Shown here in pieces: positions 59,952 through 64,000 of a stretch of 64,000 bases of DNA; the stretch's first letter is position 1, and every line of letters starts with the position of its first letter. Where the stretch lies: contig CM065695.1 in the NCBI GenBank assembly GCA_017654935.2, forward strand, positions 32,845,600-32,909,599. Direction: 5' to 3'. The notes under the pieces are model-generated. The model did not search any database and was not told where the DNA came from. It saw nothing but the letters and a program-made list of their open reading frames with translations. Source of the DNA: Phymorhynchus buccinoides. Its lineage: Eukaryota; Mollusca; Gastropoda; Neogastropoda; Raphitomidae. The position numbers and the translations under genes are program-made.

Positions 59952-59995
59952 GCGAGTCTGGCTTGGTCCTCGTCTTGTTAGTTTCTTCCATTTAC

Positions 59996-60130
59996 TGTAT
60001 TTTTCGGATCATTAGGCGCTGCTGTGTATAAGGCGAATAGGGCATTTTTATAAGAAAAATCTGAAAAAATTCAAGTAAAAGGCGCCTTTCGTTTATAAGG
60101 CGATACACACCTCGCAAAAGAAAGGCAAAG
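59996..60130 (+). repeat. Dispersed repeat, partner of 53.1 kb
   Basis: TGTATTTTTCGGATCATTAGGCGC and TTTATAAGGCGATACACACC, followed by a loose duplication of about 135 bp (CAATATTTTGACTACGATCA at 60150 and 60320). In the intron after the GC donor. Confidence 0.7.
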
Positions 60131-60439
60131 TTTGAAGCCCGTAAAAAACCAATATTTTGACTACGATCAAAGACTAAAAGCATCACAAGTCCCTTAAAAG
60201 TACCGATAATTGCATTAAACTTTGCAGGAATAATATTATAGTATCGTTTTTTCTTGTTATATAACACAAATAAAAAAGGTACAATCCCATGCCACCTAAC
60301 ACACTCACCTCTAAAATCAATATTTTGACTACGATCAGAGACTAAAATCATCATAAGTCCCTTAAAATTAACAACAGTTCCCTGAAACTTTGCAGGAATA
60401 ACGTTTATTATATTCTTGTCATATAAAGAAAACAAACAA

Positions 60440-61340
60440 GATACAATCCCATATCATGTTTAAACCCAAGAGAAAATACTTACCCCCACCCCCATCTAAA
60501 ATCAAAATTTGGATTATTGAAATAACTTACACCAACCCCATCTAAATCAATTTGGAAATACAATTATAGAGAGGCATTGTAACAAAAAGAATTCCTTATA
60601 ACTGGGAGTTCTATTAAAACATTCAGACAGTATGCGTGTGCACACACACACACACAAACACACGCACACATGCACAAAATGATTACAACATGTCTACACA
60701 AAACTCATATAAAAACATGTAACCCCCCCCCACCCCCGCCACACGGACAGACACACGCACACAAGGGCTTGTACACCCACAAATGCAGGCACCGCATTTC
60801 AGCACAATATTAAATGTATGAATGTGACCAAAACAACCACAGCTTACACAGTGAGAGTTGAGATGTGTGCCTTGTTTCTTACTGACTCCGTATGTGCGTG
60901 AATCAGATTGAAAACAGTAAGGGAAATATTAGTGGTCTAACTTCACATCATGGTCTCTTTTGACCGTATTTTATTTCTATATACTCATAAAAAAATTTCG
61001 AATCAAACCCATTTATCTGAAAGTTATCCCGTTTTTACCCAAAAATATAGACCTTGCAATACCAAAAAAATTTGAGTCAAAAGGGCCCAAGTTTTAGTTG
61101 GTCCAGTTTGACCCAAAATGTTGAGGCCACCAAATGTGACCAATTTCGTGTCAAAACGGACTATCTAACAAAAATGTCAAATACTCCATCGTTTGTATTA
61201 TAAATAACTCCCAAATTGGCCAATGCACCTCTTTGAGACCCCAATACACCACCATTTTTACAGGAATTGTTCAAAACTTTAGAAGCGTTTTTTCTCGAAA
61301 CAGGCCTTTTCGAGGGTAGTCTGTTTTGACTCCAAGCCAT
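60440..61340. other. AFG3L2 intron, no recognised feature
   Basis: AT-rich with CA-rich stretches (60640-60680, 60720-60790). No exon or transposon end recognised. Confidence 0.5.
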
Positions 61341-61342
61341 CG

Positions 61343-61966
61343 ATGTGCACTGTCCTCCCCCAGGTTGAAGATGGAACACAATGTTGTCAACTGATATGTG
61401 CAACTGTCCTCCCCAAGGTGGAGCTAATGTTGTCAACTGATATGTGCACTGTCCTCCCCAAGGTGGAGCTAATGTTGTCAACTGATATGTGCACTGTCCT
61501 CCCCCAGGTGAAGATGGAACACAATGTTGTCAACTGATATGTGCACTGTCCTCCCCCAGGTGAAGATGGAACACAATGTTGTCAACTGATATGTGCACTG
61601 TCCTCCCCCAGGTGGATGGAACACAATGTTGTCAACTGATATGTGCACTGTCCTCCCCCAGGTGGAGATGGAACACAATGTTGTCAACTGATATGTGCAC
61701 TGTCCTCCCCAAGGTGGAGCTAATGTTGTCAACTGATATGTGCACTGTCCTCCCCCAGATGGAGATGGAACACAATGTTGTCAACTGATATGTGCACTGT
61801 CCTCCCCCAGATGGAGATGGAACACAATGTTGTCAACTGATATGTGCACTGTCCTCCCCCAGATGGAGATGGAACACAATGTTGTCAACTGATATGTGCA
61901 CTGTCCTCCCCCAGGTGAAGATGGAACACAATGTTGTCAACTGATATGTGCACTGTCCTCCCCCAG
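61343..61966 (+). repeat. Twelve tandem copies of the last visible AFG3L2 acceptor
   Basis: Unit of 45-54 bp: TGTGCACTGTCCTCCCCCAG, then GTGGAGATGGAACACAATGT and TGTCAACTGATA. Twelve pseudo-acceptors precede the true one at 61966. Eight have CCCCCAG|GTG or CCCCCAG|ATG, one CCCCCAG|GTT, and three CCCCAAG|GTGGAGCTAATG. The exon-like piece is very short. Confidence 0.95.
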
Positions 61967-62081
61967 GTGGCTCAGCGTCTGCTGGAGAATGAGAAGGTGG
62001 ACAAGGAGGACATGATACAGCTGCTGGGAAAGAGGCCCTTCGCCGAGAAGTCCACCTACGAAGAGTTCGTCGAGGGCACCG
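61967..62081 (+). CDS. AFG3L2: AFG3L2 exon: C-terminal end of the conserved region
   Basis: Acceptor TCCTCCCCCAG at 61966, donor G|GTGAGT at 62082; phase 0 in, 1 out. It encodes [20 protein letters not shown] and [18 protein letters not shown], the AFG3L2-specific ending (vertebrate [18 protein letters not shown]). The final short acidic tail exon is not found in the remaining 1.9 kb. Confidence 0.95.
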
Positions 62082-62319
62082 GTGAGTCACTCTCTCACGT
62101 TTCGTAAGCAACCTGCTTGGAAGATACCCATACTTCGATCGGACACATGAGGCGCACCCCCCCAAATTTTACACAAAGTTCAAATTTCGTTATCATATTT
62201 TCTTTTAATCTGTATTGAGTGTCTATGTTAGAGATAGAGAACACAGGAGTCTCAGTCTAGGAGAGAAAAGTATCGCGCTTATAGTCCGAAATACAATATG
62301 GTATTTGTTATGACCATTG

Positions 62320-62531
62320 CAGACCTGTTTACTCTACTCTTTTCGAGTAGTATTCTACTCAGTTTGGACCTTTACTACTCTTCAAAATTGAAAAAAAAAA
62401 TGCTCTAATTACTCATTTTCAGTGAACATTGTTTGATGGTTTAATGAATAAAGCTACACATTTTGCACCAAAACTATTCATTTCAGCTATCCAGAATACT
62501 GCAATACTTGTGTAGGGGGTGAACATGTCTG
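62320..62531. mobile_element. CAGACCTG-family MITE with 6-bp duplication (212 bp)
   Basis: Ends CAGACCTGTTTACTC and GTGAACATGTCTG, flanked by CCATTG at 62314-62319 and 62532-62537. Both sides match the 795-bp element at 27822 (ACTCTTTTCGAGTAGTATTC; GAACATTGTTTGATGGTTTA), so it is an internal deletion derivative. Confidence 0.92.
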
Positions 62532-62569
62532 CCATTGCCTGTCAGGAGTTTAGGGAGATGTTTCAAAAA

Positions 62570-63290
62570 TGAGGACCTTGCACACCAAGAAGGTCCACTC
62601 CAGTGAAGAGTTTGTCGAGGGCATTGTTTGAGACAAGTACTAGCACTCTGTCACGTTCATCGTAAGCAACCGTTTGGAAATGTTTTTTCATGATCATTGT
62701 TTGTAAGCAGTTTAGACAATGTTATCAAAAAGAGTCCGTTTGTCGAGAAGTCCACCTATGAAGAGAGTTTGTCGAGGGCACCGGTGAGTCACTCTGATCA
62801 TGTTTCGTAAACAACCGTTTGGAAGTAGTTTGTAACGATCATTGCCTGTAAGGAGGTTTAGAATAGATGTTTCTTCTTCTTCTGTGCAATATCGCTTGAC
62901 AGTCTCCTGTCATTATGAGCGCAGATGTGCATCTTTGTGTCACCGTTATGCGCCTAAGAAATAGATAGCATCCCAGCATGTCTTTTTCTTTCGGCTGGAG
63001 AAAATCTTAGTAACAGTTTGTAGAAAAAAGGCAGGAGAATCGACCAGTAAGGCAGAAAGGTAGTAGATGACAGTAAGCAAAGGGAAAAGGCCAGAGTCAA
63101 AAAGAGTGACAAGAATTAGAGGAAGTTACAAGCACAGAACTTCAATTAGGTGGGGGAACTATTTATACAAAAGAACCCCCCAGGTATCCCCACGGGGAAG
63201 GTGGGGTGGGGGGATGTTTCAAAAAGAGGTCTTTCGCAAGGAAGTCCACCTACAAAGAATGTGTGTGAGCCGTTGCTTTGTCAGGCTTAT
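62570..63290 (+). repeat. Dispersed copies of the last AFG3L2 donor edge
   Basis: Copies of GAGAAGTCCACCTACGAAGAG...TTTGTCGAGGGCACC and the following intron (TTTCGTAAGCAACC) lie near 62590-62670, 62735-62840 and 63215-63275. The 62.74-kb copy keeps GGCACCG|GTGAGTCAC but reads AGAGAGTTTG, a frame change. The others have lost the donor. Confidence 0.88.
63060..63205. repeat. Dispersed repeat shared with 42.6 kb
   Basis: GCAAAGGGAAAAGGCCAGAGTCA and GTATCCCCACGGGGA; see 42595-42780. Confidence 0.65.
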
Positions 63291-63306
63291 ATATTAGTTA
63301 TAATCA

Positions 63307-64000
63307 ACTACAGACAAACCCCTATTTTACGAACCTCTGTTAAGCGACCACCTAATCGAAAGATTTTTGAGACCGGATTTGTAAAAGCACAGATGAATTT
63401 TACTATGTAAACGACCTCTCTTAAAACGACTTCCTCTAAAACGCGACAAGATGGAAGACCGCCATTTTGTTGGTTTTTACGACAATCAGCTGTCGTCTGC
63501 AATAGACTTCAGAGCAAAGGCAAACAATGACGATCAAAACTCTCACTAATATAGAATTGATGTACAAGGGATCAATCAATCTAAGGGTACGAGTATTGTC
63601 ATTATATATTGGGAACATTAACTAAAGGAGAAAACTGATAGGAACATGTGACTACAATCGCTCCTGGGGTTGGGTAAAATCTCAGCAAAACTCCTGACTT
63701 TCCATCTAGCACCTCTCCACACAAGATACTCAATCTCCGATGAAAGGAAGTCGAGAAGCAGAGAGTGATAGGTGTAATGAGTGAGAAATCGAAGGGGAGA
63801 GAGAAAAGACGAGTAATGAGGGGAGAGGGAGAGGGAGGTAGAGAGAGAGGGATTGTATGAGAGAGAGTGAGAGAGAGAGAAGAATGAAGCGAGAGATAGA
63901 GTAGGCATGGAGACTAGGGCTGCAGTGAAAACCTCCGTCATACGACCCCTAAGAATTTACGACCGATTTTTTCGGACACTAACTGGAAGTCGCTAAAATA
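63307..64000. other. End of window: pogo-like terminus and GA-rich sequence
   Basis: ACAGACAAACCCCTATTTTACGAACC at 63311 resembles a pogo/Tigger terminus, with AACGACCTCTCTTAAAACGAC further in. 63780-63900 is GA-rich and imperfect. No exon seen. Confidence 0.45.

Noticed and set aside
61343..61970. CRISPR-like array of short regular repeats
   Set aside because: Units are contiguous with no unique spacers, and the genome is eukaryotic. The repeat is a tandemly copied splice acceptor.

Overview
This is a nuclear window from an animal genome. It contains short exons with GT-AG introns, very many dinucleotide microsatellites, degenerate TTAGGG-type tracts, LINE and SINE debris, and dense non-autonomous DNA transposons. 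The two genes I can name, NOP9 and AFG3L2, are conserved animal genes. The repeat style (long GA/CA arrays, LINE tails ending in ATT repeats, tRNA-headed SINEs) fits a lophotrochozoan such as a marine mollusc, but the sequence does not identify the species.

Layout. 1-7 kb is repeat-rich: foldback MITEs, telomere-like foldbacks, and a 111-bp minisatellite interrupted by two MITEs. 7.0-12.4 kb holds four minus-strand exons of an unrecognised small protein with a signal peptide; one exon is probably missing from my model. 12.5-26.7 kb holds a dead Tc1 element, pogo-like elements, LINE fragments, a degenerate 75-bp tandem array and very long GA/CA tracts. 26.75-38.95 kb carries eight plus-strand exons (525 codons) of NOP9, a Pumilio-like ribosome-biogenesis factor; its C-terminal exons are not seen. 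40436-40935 is a run of exactly 500 N, probably an arbitrary scaffolding gap. 41.6-62.1 kb carries plus-strand exons of AFG3L2, the mitochondrial m-AAA protease, from the Walker A region to near the C-terminus. Its 5' exons and last exon are not seen.

The most striking signal is that many exon boundaries are accompanied by tandem copies of themselves. Arrays of 2 to 13 units, each holding a piece of exon plus its splice donor or acceptor, sit directly beside NOP9 exons 5, 6 and 8 (both sides of exon 8), AFG3L2 exons at 42.1, 46.4, 53.3 and 62.0 kb (both sides of the last), and exon 1 of the minus-strand gene. The units are local, in the same orientation, and many keep the splice dinucleotide. 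I do not know of a named repeat class that describes this. It could be a local duplication process acting on exon edges, a source of alternative or sliding splice sites, or in part an assembly problem.

The AFG3L2 copy also shows damage. The Walker A exon reads only across several frameshifts. The exon at 59.77 kb has lost its acceptor and the three residues expected before FGMNEK, next to a truncated piggyBac-type MITE. The locus is therefore either partly mis-assembled or not fully functional as given. Several MITE families are defined here by their own target-site duplications (TA, TTAA, 5 bp, 6 bp).
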